This document shows, one piece after another, positions 1-7,444 of a stretch of 14,446 nt of DNA. Origin of the DNA: Spirochaetaceae bacterium (GTDB taxonomy: Bacteria; Spirochaetota; Spirochaetia; SZUA-6; RPPD01); the NCBI GenBank assembly GCA_003818675.1, contig RPPD01000005.1:1-14446 (forward strand), given 5' to 3'. A program made the translations under genes and the position numbers. The notes under the pieces were generated by a model. That model searched no databases, was not told where the DNA came from, and was given only the letters and a program-made list of their open reading frames with translations. The stretch's first letter is position 1, and each line of letters starts with the position of its first letter.

Positions 1-789
1 GACCGCAAACCCAAGCATGGCGCCCATTGTGGCGATATGTGTATTGCCTGAACCCTGGGATTCAGGAATCACCTCTTCAACAACCACAAATATCATGGCG
101 CCTGCGGCAAAGGCAAGCGCGTAGGGCAGCAGTTCCCGCATGGAGATTGCCAGAACCGCACCCGCGACCCCGGCAATTGGCTCAACTATGCCTGAAAGCT
201 GTCCATAGAAAAATGCCTTCTTCCTGGAAAAGCCCTCGCGGCGGAGTGGTACAGAGACTGCCGCACCTTCGGGAAAATTCTGGATCCCGATGCCTATAGC
301 CAGCGCCACGGCACCTGCGATATCTGCACCCGGGATTCCAGCGGCAACTGCGCCAAAGGCAACGCCTACGGCAAGCCCTTCAGGAATATTGTGAAGCGTG
401 ATTGCCATGATCAGAAGCGCGCTTTTTTTCCAGGTTGTCTTCAAGCCTTCTGCATGATTTTCATTTTCTCCAATGTGGAGGTGGGGGAGGATACGGTCCA
501 CTATACGCAGGAATATGCCGCCTGCAAGAAATCCAGCTACGGGCGGTATCCATTTGACCATTCCAAGTTCGTCCGCAAGGTCGATAGACGGGGCGAGCAG
601 GGACCAGAAACTTGCTGCGATCATTACCCCGCCTGCAAATCCAAGCATGCCATCCAATAACTTGCGGTTGATGGACTTGAAAAAGAATACCATCCCGGCT
701 CCCAGTGCGGTTATTCCCCATGTAAAACCGGTTGCATACAAAGTCTGTATTACAGGATGTGTTGCTGAAAGCCAGCTGAAAAGGTCCAT
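1..789 (-). CDS. ZIP-family divalent metal transporter (GufA-like), cut by the window's left edge
   Basis: This is an inner-membrane transporter of the ZIP family, which usually moves Zn2+ or related divalent cations (Fe2+, Mn2+) into the cytoplasm. The 263 visible residues hold the two metal-site helix signatures: HNIPEG at residues 133-138 and QNFPEG at 170-175. The QNFPEG form suggests the GufA/ZIP11-like branch. Hydrophobic segments lie near 18-37, 46-64, 82-97, 123-147, 157-180, 196-216 and 221-241. A His/Glu-rich loop (residues 103-113, HLHIGENENHA) links helices III and IV, where ZIPs often bind metal. VVEEVIPE (237-244) is the usual late acidic helix. The start has an AAGGAG site 7 nt upstream (797-802). 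Family members are roughly 260-275 residues, so only a few C-terminal residues should be missing. The HU-fusion gene lies 89 bp upstream on the same strand. Substrate specificity cannot be read from the sequence. Confidence 0.93.
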   Translation of the reverse strand, partial: MDLFSWLSATHPVIQTLYATGFTWGITALGAGMVFFFKSINRKLLDGMLGFAGGVMIAASFWSLLAPSIDLADELGMVKWIPPVAGFLAGGIFLRIVDRILPHLHIGENENHAEGLKTTWKKSALLIMAITLHNIPEGLAVGVAFGAVAAGIPGADIAGAVALAIGIGIQNFPEGAAVSVPLRREGFSRKKAFFYGQLSGIVEPIAGVAGAVLAISMRELLPYALAFAAGAMIFVVVEEVIPESQGSGNTHIATMGAMLGFAV

Positions 790-817
790 ACCCTGTCTCC
801 TTTTTTTTATTTTTGAA

Positions 818-848
818 ACGAGGGTGTCCCTTAAAAGGACACCCTCGT
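818..848 (-). other. Strong hairpin between the HU-fusion gene and the ZIP gene
   Basis: An 11-bp perfect inverted repeat (819-829 with 837-847, extendable by one A-T pair) encloses a 7-nt loop. It lies downstream of the minus-strand HU-fusion stop codon and upstream of the ZIP ribosome binding site. On the minus strand only three T residues follow the stem, and then an A-rich tract runs into the ZIP Shine-Dalgarno site. It is therefore not a classical intrinsic terminator. It could be a leaky terminator, an mRNA-stabilising 3' end for the HU-fusion transcript, or a leader element for the ZIP gene. Confidence 0.7.
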
Positions 849-878
849 AATGGTTAAAAATGTGCCTTTGTGTTTTGG

Positions 879-1733
879 TTATTCCGGTTTGATATCAGCA
901 GCTTTAACCTTGATTCCCTTTGAAAAGCTGAACTTGGGAGAAAAACGTTCTGGCATTGCCGGAATGGTCATCTCCTGGCCAGTAAAACGGTTTTTCATAA
1001 CGCGGGGTTTGCGGGGTGGCCGTTTTTTCAAGGTTATGCTTCCAAGCTTGCCCAAGCTCACCCGTTCTCCCAGAAGAACACCTGTTTCCACTAGCATGAG
1101 GAAATCAGTGAGTATGGATTTGGCCTGTTTCTGCGTAAGGTTATTCTTGCCGGAGAGGAACTTGATCATGGCCTTCATGTTGAACTGTTCGGGGGTTTCG
1201 CCTTCTGCAGCAAAGCTCTTCCTGTTCAGTTTTACAAACGCGTTGGTGAGGAAGATCATTGCCTCCTTCACGCGCTTTTCCTGTTCCGCGAGGTCAACGT
1301 CCGGCGCGCAAACTGCGATCTTGAAGACCGAAGATGTGCTTTTCACCGAACCCTTTGTGAAGTTGACGCCTGTGTCCACGGAAACTGCGTCCTTGAGGCC
1401 TGTGTCTTCAACGGAGACAATCCCGGGTACATCACTTCGCTGTGCAATACTCGCGTATTCCATCCAGCGGCCTTCTCCGCGGTCAGGTCCAATTCCCACG
1501 AGCGATCCGGAATATGTCATTAAAAGCATGGCCCGTTTGTCCTCTGCTATGCAGCTCTGGGTCTCCTGCATGGAAAGGCTTTTTGTCATAGATTCAAACA
1601 GGTCTTTTTTTGCCACCCAGTTCATGCCCAGGATCTCCATGGACTCCTCGTTCTGGGGCAATGACGTGGAGGACAGGATCCCCTGAAGGTGTTTCTGGAT
1701 TTTTTCCGGCAGTTGTGAAATGATATTACCCAT
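879..1733 (-). CDS. HU/IHF-like DNA-binding domain fused to a long uncharacterised N-terminal domain
   Basis: The product has 284 residues. Residues about 187-278 align with HU/IHF proteins: the helical start, LGERVSLGKLGSI (where HU has G-x-x-V-x-L-x-x-F-G), a basic RPPRKPR stretch in the beta-arm, TGQEMTIPA, and the C-terminal KFSFSKGIKVKA. HU normally has N-P-x-T-G at the arm tip, where the proline intercalates into DNA. Here it is N248-R249-F250-T-G, so the proline is missing. Residues 1-185 match no family I recognise: a helical start, a middle part rich in Ser, Thr and Val, and a helical stretch at 148-170. HU itself is about 90 residues, so this is a genuine extension. I chose the ATG at 1733 because a TGAGGA site precedes it by about 8 nt; an in-frame ATG at 1820 has no such site. 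A nucleoid or regulatory role is inference. Confidence 0.8.
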   Translation of the reverse strand: MGNIISQLPEKIQKHLQGILSSTSLPQNEESMEILGMNWVAKKDLFESMTKSLSMQETQSCIAEDKRAMLLMTYSGSLVGIGPDRGEGRWMEYASIAQRSDVPGIVSVEDTGLKDAVSVDTGVNFTKGSVKSTSSVFKIAVCAPDVDLAEQEKRVKEAMIFLTNAFVKLNRKSFAAEGETPEQFNMKAMIKFLSGKNNLTQKQAKSILTDFLMLVETGVLLGERVSLGKLGSITLKKRPPRKPRVMKNRFTGQEMTIPAMPERFSPKFSFSKGIKVKAADIKPE

Positions 1734-1805
1734 TTGTTTTTCCTCACTTTCTGATTGAAAATGTTCACATATTCGCGATTCAATGTCAAAGGGTTGGGGT
1801 GAAAT

Positions 1806-1821
1806 TATGCCAAAAGGCATA
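1806..1821. repeat. Short perfect palindrome upstream of the HU-fusion gene
   Basis: TATGCC and GGCATA are perfect 6-bp arms around an AAAA spacer, lying 73 bp upstream of the chosen HU-fusion start. It could be a protein-binding site or a small hairpin in the leader. Nothing in the sequence decides between these, and a match this short can arise by chance. Confidence 0.35.
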
Positions 1822-1884
1822 GAAAAAACAGGGAAAATAGCAGAATTTCGGCTTTCTTCCAGTTAAAAAAAACACATCACGTTC

Positions 1885-1915
1885 TTGACAAACCTCGGTT
1901 TTCTTGCGATATTAT
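1885..1915 (+). promoter_or_regulatory. Candidate sigma70-like promoter for the RRM gene, with a long leader
   Basis: A perfect TTGACA (1885-1890) is followed by GATATT (1908-1913, 17-bp spacer) or TATTAT (1910-1915, 19-bp spacer). Transcription would start near 1921 and give a leader of about 230 nt before the RRM start at 2153. The gap 1734-2152 holds no convincing gene. On its other strand, TTGACA (complement of 1784-1789) lies upstream of the HU-fusion gene, but no good -10 box follows it. Confidence 0.5.
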
Positions 1916-2152
1916 TTCTATTGAAGAGTTCTTTTTTATTGTATTCACTTGTTGATGTATCAAAACAGTTGGATCTGTGTCATTCGATTGATTTTCATGC
2001 CCATGAATCCCACCGTGTATCCATGCCTACCATGATATCACCTGACAATGAAGTTACTTTGACAAGGAAACAAGAACTGAATGCTTCAAGCTATGTATTC
2101 CGTTGGTACACAGCAACGAACAATTTTCTCTTTTAGAGACAAGGAGCATTAA

Positions 2153-2425
2153 ATGGCAAAGAAGATTTATGTCGGGAACATGAACTATGACACGACAGAA
2201 TCATCCCTCACTGAACTGTTTTCACAGTACGGCGAGGTGGTATCCGCACGCGTAATCACCGATCAACTGACCGGCCGCTCAAAGGGCTTTGGTTTTGTTG
2301 AAATGGCAAATGAGGATAACGCCCTCTCGGCCATTGGCGGATTAAACGGCAAGGAAATTCAGGGCCGGGCCCTCAAGGTCAACGAAGCCACTGACAAGCC
2401 GCGCCGGCCGAACAACCGCTTCTAA
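2153..2425 (+). CDS. Small RRM-domain RNA-binding protein
   Basis: This 90-residue protein is essentially one RNA recognition motif. RNP2 is IYVGNM (residues 5-10) and RNP1 is KGFGFVEM (residues 44-51), with the aromatic residues that stack on RNA bases in place. The short basic tail (KPRRPNNRF) resembles the glycine/arginine-rich tails of bacterial and cyanobacterial Rbp proteins. These single-RRM proteins bind single-stranded RNA and are often cold- or stress-regulated; that role is family knowledge and is not shown here. An AAGGAG site (2141-2146) lies 6 nt before the ATG. The gene stands alone, with its own promoter candidate, a long leader and a strong terminator, and it converges on mrfB. 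Confidence 0.95.
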   Translation: MAKKIYVGNMNYDTTESSLTELFSQYGEVVSARVITDQLTGRSKGFGFVEMANEDNALSAIGGLNGKEIQGRALKVNEATDKPRRPNNRF

Positions 2426-2474
2426 TACGGCGGAATCAAGCTTACGCATCTATTGTAAATAATGCGATTTGCAC

Positions 2475-2505
2475 AACCCCTCGCCATAGGTGAGGGGTTT
2501 TTTTT
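2475..2505 (+). terminator. Rho-independent terminator of the RRM gene
   Basis: AACCCCTC (2475-2482) pairs with GAGGGGTT (2492-2499). The stem extends inward through a G-U and two C-G pairs to a 3-nt ATA loop. A run of eight T residues (2498-2505) follows on the plus strand. It lies 50 bp past the RRM stop codon. On the minus strand no T-run follows the stem, so it probably does not serve the converging mrfB. Confidence 0.93.
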
Positions 2506-2528
2506 GTCTTTGCATTCATTTAACATGG

Positions 2529-3815
2529 CTAACGCGATCCAGATTTTTCCAATTTGGCCAGGAGCCTGTCTTTACGGAAATTCAATTCAACCAATAGCGA
2601 GTTGCAGGCTGTTTCAGGGAAATATCTGGAAAAAGTTGGAGTTCTTCCGCGGGCAATTTTGCGCTGAGGATTATTTATGATTTCGGTGATGAGTGTTTCT
2701 GTGATTTCAAGCGCAGCCTTGTAATTTCTGTTTTTGTGTTCCAGAATTTTGGCCAGTTCAATTCCTGCAGTCATATCCTGGGATTTTTCAAAAAGGTTTT
2801 CCCAGACTTCTGCTGCTTCTATAAATGCGCGGTTTTTTTTGTGGAAGAATCCCAAAAGTTTTCCGCACTCAATATCCCCTGACGTATACTCATGTTTGAG
2901 AAGCTCCAAAGCCTTTTCAGGTTCCAGTGCCATGAGAATCCTTGCAAGTCCCGCCTTGTCAGTTACACTGCCCGAAGACCTTAAACTTGAAGGTGAACTG
3001 ATCATGGATTCCAAAAGCACATGTATTTTGGCAAGTGAAAAAACATCCAGATAATTATGGTGGAAGATGGCCTGCAGGCCTGCGGTATCACCAGTCCGCA
3101 GGAACTGGAAATAACAGTCGGGGATATCAGCGCCGTCTATATCGCCATGGCGTGGAACACCAAGGACCATGGCTTCTATCTGTTTTAAAGTGCAGGAACC
3201 AATACTGTTTTTCCAAAGTCTGCGGCTGGGGAAGAGCAGGTCATACTGGTGCACAAGAAGCTTTTCACGGCCGTGAAGCATGAAGCGCGCAAAAAGCAGA
3301 TGGGAGTCAAATGCTTTGCCGTTGAAGGATACATAGACTGAATTATCAGGCAAATAAGGTTCAATAATGGAAAGAAACTCGTTCTCGCCGGGAAAGTCGG
3401 AAAGAAAGTACTGATCGATGAAGAGCATGTCATTTTGTATGCGCGCGAGTCCAAGCAGGAATATCATTGTTCCAGCGACACCGGAAAGTCCTGTTGTCTC
3501 AGTGTCAAAAAATATGAGCGATTCGGGCCCGGTGCTTGTTGTGGCAAGCTTAAAATCAGGAGGCATTCCCTGCCATGGATTTTTTTCCACTGCCTGACGG
3601 TGCCATGTAAAATCACCGAGTCTTTCAAATCCTGGAATGTCATCGCGGCTCGCAACGCCCCGCGAAGTTTTTTTAAAAAAAGCCATACTGTGTTTTCCGG
3701 CTTCAGCATGATTTTCTTTTTCTGCAAGATCATCCGTTGTCCGGGCTTTTTTGCTTTTTTTGATCTGTTCATAAAGCGAGGAGAGGCGATGTGTGAGATC
3801 CGGATGCTCTTTCAC
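2529..3815 (-). CDS. mrfB: MrfB-like (YprB) DEDDh 3'-5' exonuclease with C-terminal helical repeats
   Basis: This 428-residue protein is the nuclease partner of MrfA. Bacillus MrfB is a metal-dependent exonuclease acting after the MrfA helicase in repair of mitomycin C lesions. The RNase H-like fold carries the DEDDh residues: D104 and E106 in FFDTETTGL, D170 in FNGKAFD, and H252 with D257 in HHNYLD (H-x4-D spacing). Residues 1-60 are charged and low in complexity. Residues about 285-380 are alpha-helical and alanine-rich with a TPR-like pattern, as in the Bacillus protein. The start is GTG, 7 bp after the mrfA stop. Its Shine-Dalgarno (TAGGA) begins with the mrfA stop codon TAG, so translation of the two is probably coupled. 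The pairing with MrfA makes the call firm; the lesion specificity in this organism is inferred. Confidence 0.93.
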   Translation of the reverse strand: MKEHPDLTHRLSSLYEQIKKSKKARTTDDLAEKENHAEAGKHSMAFFKKTSRGVASRDDIPGFERLGDFTWHRQAVEKNPWQGMPPDFKLATTSTGPESLIFFDTETTGLSGVAGTMIFLLGLARIQNDMLFIDQYFLSDFPGENEFLSIIEPYLPDNSVYVSFNGKAFDSHLLFARFMLHGREKLLVHQYDLLFPSRRLWKNSIGSCTLKQIEAMVLGVPRHGDIDGADIPDCYFQFLRTGDTAGLQAIFHHNYLDVFSLAKIHVLLESMISSPSSLRSSGSVTDKAGLARILMALEPEKALELLKHEYTSGDIECGKLLGFFHKKNRAFIEAAEVWENLFEKSQDMTAGIELAKILEHKNRNYKAALEITETLITEIINNPQRKIARGRTPTFSRYFPETACNSLLVELNFRKDRLLAKLEKSGSR

Positions 3816-3822
3816 GATTTTC

Positions 3823-6120
3823 CTACAGCAATTTCTCTACAAAACCCAATAGCGTGCTCTTGCTTTCCTTTTCTCCCGCGTCAACAACAGGGCCAATGCA
3901 GGACGGACAACCATGCGCACATGGACAGTTTGAAAGGCGCTCCGCGAGCGCTCGGATGATGCGGCTGACCGAGTCTGCAAATCCTTCTGCAAGACCCGTG
4001 CCGCCAGGATACCTGTCATAAATATAAAGCGCAGGGACATTAAAATGGGGATCTTTGAGTTTTTCAGAAACACCTATGTCATTCTGGTCGCACAGCAAAA
4101 AAACCGGTGCGACATTCTTTACAAGAAATCCCAGGCGCGCTATCACCGGGGTCTTCTGGGTTTCTGGAAGTGCGGCAAATGCCTTGCCCGCCCTTGTATT
4201 CTCCGAAAAAAGAAGCATGACGCTTCTGGTATGCATCTCTTCAGGCGGCAGAACAACATCGCCATAACCAATGTTCTCGTGCGTGTGGAATTTAAGCTTC
4301 TTGTATTTTGCCACTTGAGTGCGTACAAGAATATCGCCAATTATCATCCGGGTGCCCGCGGCATGAGTCTGTTCATCTTCCTGAAGGACTTTTATATCAG
4401 TTTTGACAACAGCGTCAGTGTAATAATTAACATCCGATTCCTCGACCGCACAGCGCTTGTTTTCAATATCAAGTTTTTTAACCGTGTACTGGGCGCCGCG
4501 GTGGAGATAAATGGCGTTGTCAAAGAGAAGTTCCTTGGCAGAAGGCCTGTCCATTTCTCCAATAACCGTGTTTCTTCCCTTTGTAATGTTGACGATGATT
4601 ACATTTTCTGAAGTGGCGCTGCGCAGGCTGATCTGCTCTGCGGGGTAGCCGCGGTCAGACCAGTAATAAAAATCTCCCGACAGTCTTATCACGCCGTTTT
4701 CCTCAAGAAAAGAAAGAAGTCTCTGTGTCTGTTCGGAAAATCCCTCGTTTATGGGGATGGGAAGCTCGAAGGCCGCGCACTTCAAATGGTCCATCTGGAT
4801 ATACATGTTGTTTGGATCAACCCATCCTGATTCGGGCGAGCGCCCCAAAAAATATTCAGGATGGCCGATGATATACTGGTTTAATGGGGATGACGAGGCG
4901 ATGATGACGGCCAGGGAAACAGTCTGCCTGCGGCCTGCGCGGCCAGCCTGCTGCCATGAGCTGGCGATTGATCCGGGAAAACCCGCAAGGATTGCCGCGT
5001 CAAGTCCGCCTATGTCGATGCCCAGCTCCAGCGCATTCGTGGAGACCACTCCGTGAATGCTTCCGTCGCGCAGACCCTTTTCAATTTCACGGCGCTCGTT
5101 TGGAAGGTAGCCGCCGCGGTATGATTCCACGCGCGTGCGGTTGTTGTCATTATAAAAATTGGCAAGCGCAGAGTTGATGTAAGAGGCGATGAGTTCGGTG
5201 CGCACGCGCGAACGCGAAAAGACAATCGTTTTTATTTTTTTCTGCAAAAACCTTACCGCGAGTTTCTGCGATTCGTTTACAACACCACGCCTTATGCCCT
5301 GTACAGGATCAACAAGCGGCGGATTATAGAAGATCAGGTGCTTTTCCCCTGAGGGTGCTCCGTTGTTGGCGACGAGCTCAACCTTTTCCTCTATTACGCG
5401 CTCTGTCAGCTCTTTTGGGTTGCCGATTGTGGCTGAACAACAGATGAATTGCGGTGTTGCACCGTAAAACCTGATAATCCTTTTCAATCTTCGAAGAAGA
5501 TTTGTCATGTGGCTGCCGAAAACACCCCTGTAGGTGTGTATCTCGTCTATGACTACATATTTCAGATTTTTCAGAAAACGGATCCACTTGGGATGGTTGG
5601 GCAGAATCCCGGCATGAAGCATGTCCGGGTGTGATATTACGATTCTGCCGGTATCTCGTGCCGCGGCCCTGACCGAGGTGGGCGTGTCCCCATCGTAGGT
5701 ATAGATCTTTACGCCTATTTCCCCGCCGCTTTCACTGCCAAGGATGATCTCGTTCAGTTCAGCCTGCTGGTCCTGCGAGAGTGCTTTTGTAGGAAAGAGA
5801 AAAAGCGCTTTAGCGTCCTGATCCTCTATCAGCGACTGGAGAACAGGAAGGTTGTAGCAGAGGGTCTTGCCTGATGCAGTGGGCGTTACCACCACTATAT
5901 TTTTTCCAGCGCGAACGTGCGTGTAGCATTCATGCTGATGGGAGTAAAGCCGCGTTATTCCCCTGGAGGCAAGAGACGCGGTGATTGCAGGATCAAGCTC
6001 TTTGGGAAGGTTTGTGTACTTGCCTGGCCGGGCTGGAATGCGCTCCCAGCGGGTGACACAGGAGAGAAACTCCCTGTCATGCTCCAGTTCCCTGACCAGA
6101 TCCTCTATGCCATTATCCAT
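3823..6120 (-). CDS. mrfA: MrfA-like (YprA) DExH-box helicase with C-terminal DUF1998 metal-binding region
   Basis: This 765-residue superfamily 2 helicase is close to the usual length (about 750). Motifs in order are TPTASGKT (Walker A, residues 79-86), DEIH (192-195), SAT (229-231), STNALELGIDIGG (360-372) and QQAGRAGRR (390-398). The C-terminal DUF1998 region ends in four cysteines spaced C-x-C-x3-C-x2-C (C732, C734, C738, C741), the metal-binding signature of MrfA. In Bacillus this ATP-driven 3'-5' helicase works with MrfB on mitomycin adducts and crosslinks, independently of UvrA. The ATG at 6120 has no Shine-Dalgarno, but promoter boxes end 8 bp upstream of it, suggesting a leaderless transcript. 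The N-terminal residues before Walker A match the family's usual extent, supporting this start. The gene lies 33 bp downstream of fprA and 7 bp upstream of mrfB. Confidence 0.95.
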   Translation of the reverse strand: MDNGIEDLVRELEHDREFLSCVTRWERIPARPGKYTNLPKELDPAITASLASRGITRLYSHQHECYTHVRAGKNIVVVTPTASGKTLCYNLPVLQSLIEDQDAKALFLFPTKALSQDQQAELNEIILGSESGGEIGVKIYTYDGDTPTSVRAAARDTGRIVISHPDMLHAGILPNHPKWIRFLKNLKYVVIDEIHTYRGVFGSHMTNLLRRLKRIIRFYGATPQFICCSATIGNPKELTERVIEEKVELVANNGAPSGEKHLIFYNPPLVDPVQGIRRGVVNESQKLAVRFLQKKIKTIVFSRSRVRTELIASYINSALANFYNDNNRTRVESYRGGYLPNERREIEKGLRDGSIHGVVSTNALELGIDIGGLDAAILAGFPGSIASSWQQAGRAGRRQTVSLAVIIASSSPLNQYIIGHPEYFLGRSPESGWVDPNNMYIQMDHLKCAAFELPIPINEGFSEQTQRLLSFLEENGVIRLSGDFYYWSDRGYPAEQISLRSATSENVIIVNITKGRNTVIGEMDRPSAKELLFDNAIYLHRGAQYTVKKLDIENKRCAVEESDVNYYTDAVVKTDIKVLQEDEQTHAAGTRMIIGDILVRTQVAKYKKLKFHTHENIGYGDVVLPPEEMHTRSVMLLFSENTRAGKAFAALPETQKTPVIARLGFLVKNVAPVFLLCDQNDIGVSEKLKDPHFNVPALYIYDRYPGGTGLAEGFADSVSRIIRALAERLSNCPCAHGCPSCIGPVVDAGEKESKSTLLGFVEKLL

Positions 6121-6128
6121 ACGGACGT

Positions 6129-6157
6129 ATAGTAGCAGATATGGATGGTTTTGTCAC
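6129..6157 (-). promoter_or_regulatory. Candidate promoter of mrfAB, overlapping the fprA stop codon
   Basis: On the minus strand GTGACA (complement of 6152-6157) and TACTAT (complement of 6129-6134) are separated by exactly 17 bp. TGC directly before TACTAT gives an extended -10. Transcription would start near 6122, about 2 nt before the mrfA ATG. The -35 box includes the fprA TGA stop. A 7-bp inverted repeat, ATCCATA (6115-6121) with TATGGAT (6140-6146), brackets the -10 box and the expected start site. It may be an operator or may be chance. Confidence 0.55.
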
Positions 6158-7356
6158 TTGATGGATTTTACGAGCTTTGCGAACTCGGCTCCAAATACTT
6201 CGCCTTTTTTAAGATCAGTTGGTGTGGGTCCGCCCTGGAACTCATATGTCATGGTCATGTCCCATTTGGCGGGCTCTGTTATCCGTTTTATTTCCGCAAG
6301 CGCGCCACCTGACCAGCCAAAGCTTCCGAACATGGCGGCGGTCTTGTTCCTGATCATTTTGGTAATCGCCATGTCAAGGAGGCCTGTAATTGGCGGATAG
6401 AGTTTGCCTTCATATGTTGGTGCACCCAGCATCACGCCGGCAGATGTCCAAAGAGCGGGCAGGATGTAGCTCGAGTGTGTGCGGGCGGCGTCAAAAATCT
6501 GAACTGGCACACCCTCGTTTGATATTCCCTGTGCAACTGCGTTCATCATGGTCTCTGTGTTGCCGTACATGGAACCATAAACCAGTGCGATTTCCTTCTC
6601 GCCTGGTTTGACAGCATATTCCGCCCATTTTTTGTACAATTCAACAATGATTCCCGGGTCCTTGCGGAAGACCAGTCCGTGGGATGGAGCGATTATGCTT
6701 ATGGAAAGCCCTTTCAATTTTTCAATCGCCTTCAATACAGGACCTGTGAACTTGGCGATGATGTTTACGAAATATCTGAGCGACTCGTTTTTGTAAAACT
6801 CAAAATCCCTGCATTCATCGTCAAAGATTGCTCCCCTGAGTGCCCCGTATCCGCCAAATGCATCGCACGAGAAAAGTACCTTCTGTGTTTTTTCATAAGT
6901 TACCATTGTCTCCGGCCAATGTACAAAAGGGACATGGAAAAACTGGAGGGTCTTTTCACCCAGGGAGATTTCCTCGCCATCAGCAACCTCCCGGATGTTA
7001 TCCGTGATCTGGTAATAGTCCGCGAGCATCTTCTTGGCCTTGGTTGTGCAGAGTATCTGTGTGTTTGGGGCGAGCTTGCGTAAAATGTTTATAACACCTG
7101 TATGGTCTGGTTCCATGTGATTTAAAACGATGTAATCAATTTCCGAGACATTGCAGACCTGCTCGATCTGGTCAAAAAAACTGTCTGACTTGATGGATTT
7201 GGACAGATCAATAATGGCGGTCTTTTTGTCCCTGACAAGGTAGGCATTGTAGCTCACGCCTTCCTTTGCAATGGGCCATATGCCCTCAAAGAGATCTGTT
7301 GTGCGGTCATTAACGCCTATCCAGAAGATATTTGGCTTAAGGGTTATAGCGGGCAT
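6154..7356 (-). CDS. fprA: Flavodiiron protein (FprA/ROO family, class A)
   Basis: This cytoplasmic 400-residue enzyme reduces O2 to water and/or NO to N2O using electrons usually delivered by rubredoxin. It protects anaerobes during exposure to air or nitrosative stress. The N-terminal metallo-beta-lactamase-like domain (about 1-245) holds the di-iron ligands H80, E82, D84 and H85 (HMEPDH), H146 (VHWPET), D165 and H226 (PSHG). The flavodoxin domain (about 254-400) starts with the FMN phosphate loop SMYGNTE (262-268) and contains GAPTYEG and GSFGWSGG. No rubredoxin or flavin reductase domain is fused, so it is the simple two-domain class. An AAAGGAG site (complement of 7363-7369) precedes the ATG by 6-7 nt. 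No rubredoxin gene is in the window. O2 versus NO preference cannot be read from sequence. Confidence 0.96.
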   Translation of the reverse strand: MPAITLKPNIFWIGVNDRTTDLFEGIWPIAKEGVSYNAYLVRDKKTAIIDLSKSIKSDSFFDQIEQVCNVSEIDYIVLNHMEPDHTGVINILRKLAPNTQILCTTKAKKMLADYYQITDNIREVADGEEISLGEKTLQFFHVPFVHWPETMVTYEKTQKVLFSCDAFGGYGALRGAIFDDECRDFEFYKNESLRYFVNIIAKFTGPVLKAIEKLKGLSISIIAPSHGLVFRKDPGIIVELYKKWAEYAVKPGEKEIALVYGSMYGNTETMMNAVAQGISNEGVPVQIFDAARTHSSYILPALWTSAGVMLGAPTYEGKLYPPITGLLDMAITKMIRNKTAAMFGSFGWSGGALAEIKRITEPAKWDMTMTYEFQGGPTPTDLKKGEVFGAEFAKLVKSIK

Positions 7357-7444
7357 GAAAATCTCCTTTGATATTAACTTCGGTTATCTATGCAATTGCC
7401 TTGTCTTAAATATATTGCTGGAAGGCGGTAATGTGAAGAGGCGA

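Noticed and set aside
850..1686. A 278-codon open frame on the plus strand opposite the HU-fusion gene
   Set aside because: It lies wholly antisense to a gene with a recognisable HU domain and a good ribosome binding site. Its own translation has no family features.
2059..2097. A second TTGACA (2059-2064) as a nearer promoter for the RRM gene
   Set aside because: No acceptable -10 box lies 15-19 bp downstream. The only candidate, TATGTA at 2092-2097, is 27 bp away.
1885..2136. An 83-codon frame in the gap before the RRM gene
   Set aside because: It would begin at the TTG of the -35 box, has no ribosome binding site, and its composition is not protein-like. It is better read as promoter and leader.
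4045..4611. A 188-codon plus-strand frame inside mrfA
   Set aside because: It is antisense to the conserved DUF1998 portion of mrfA, has no ribosome binding site, and shows no similarity I can name.
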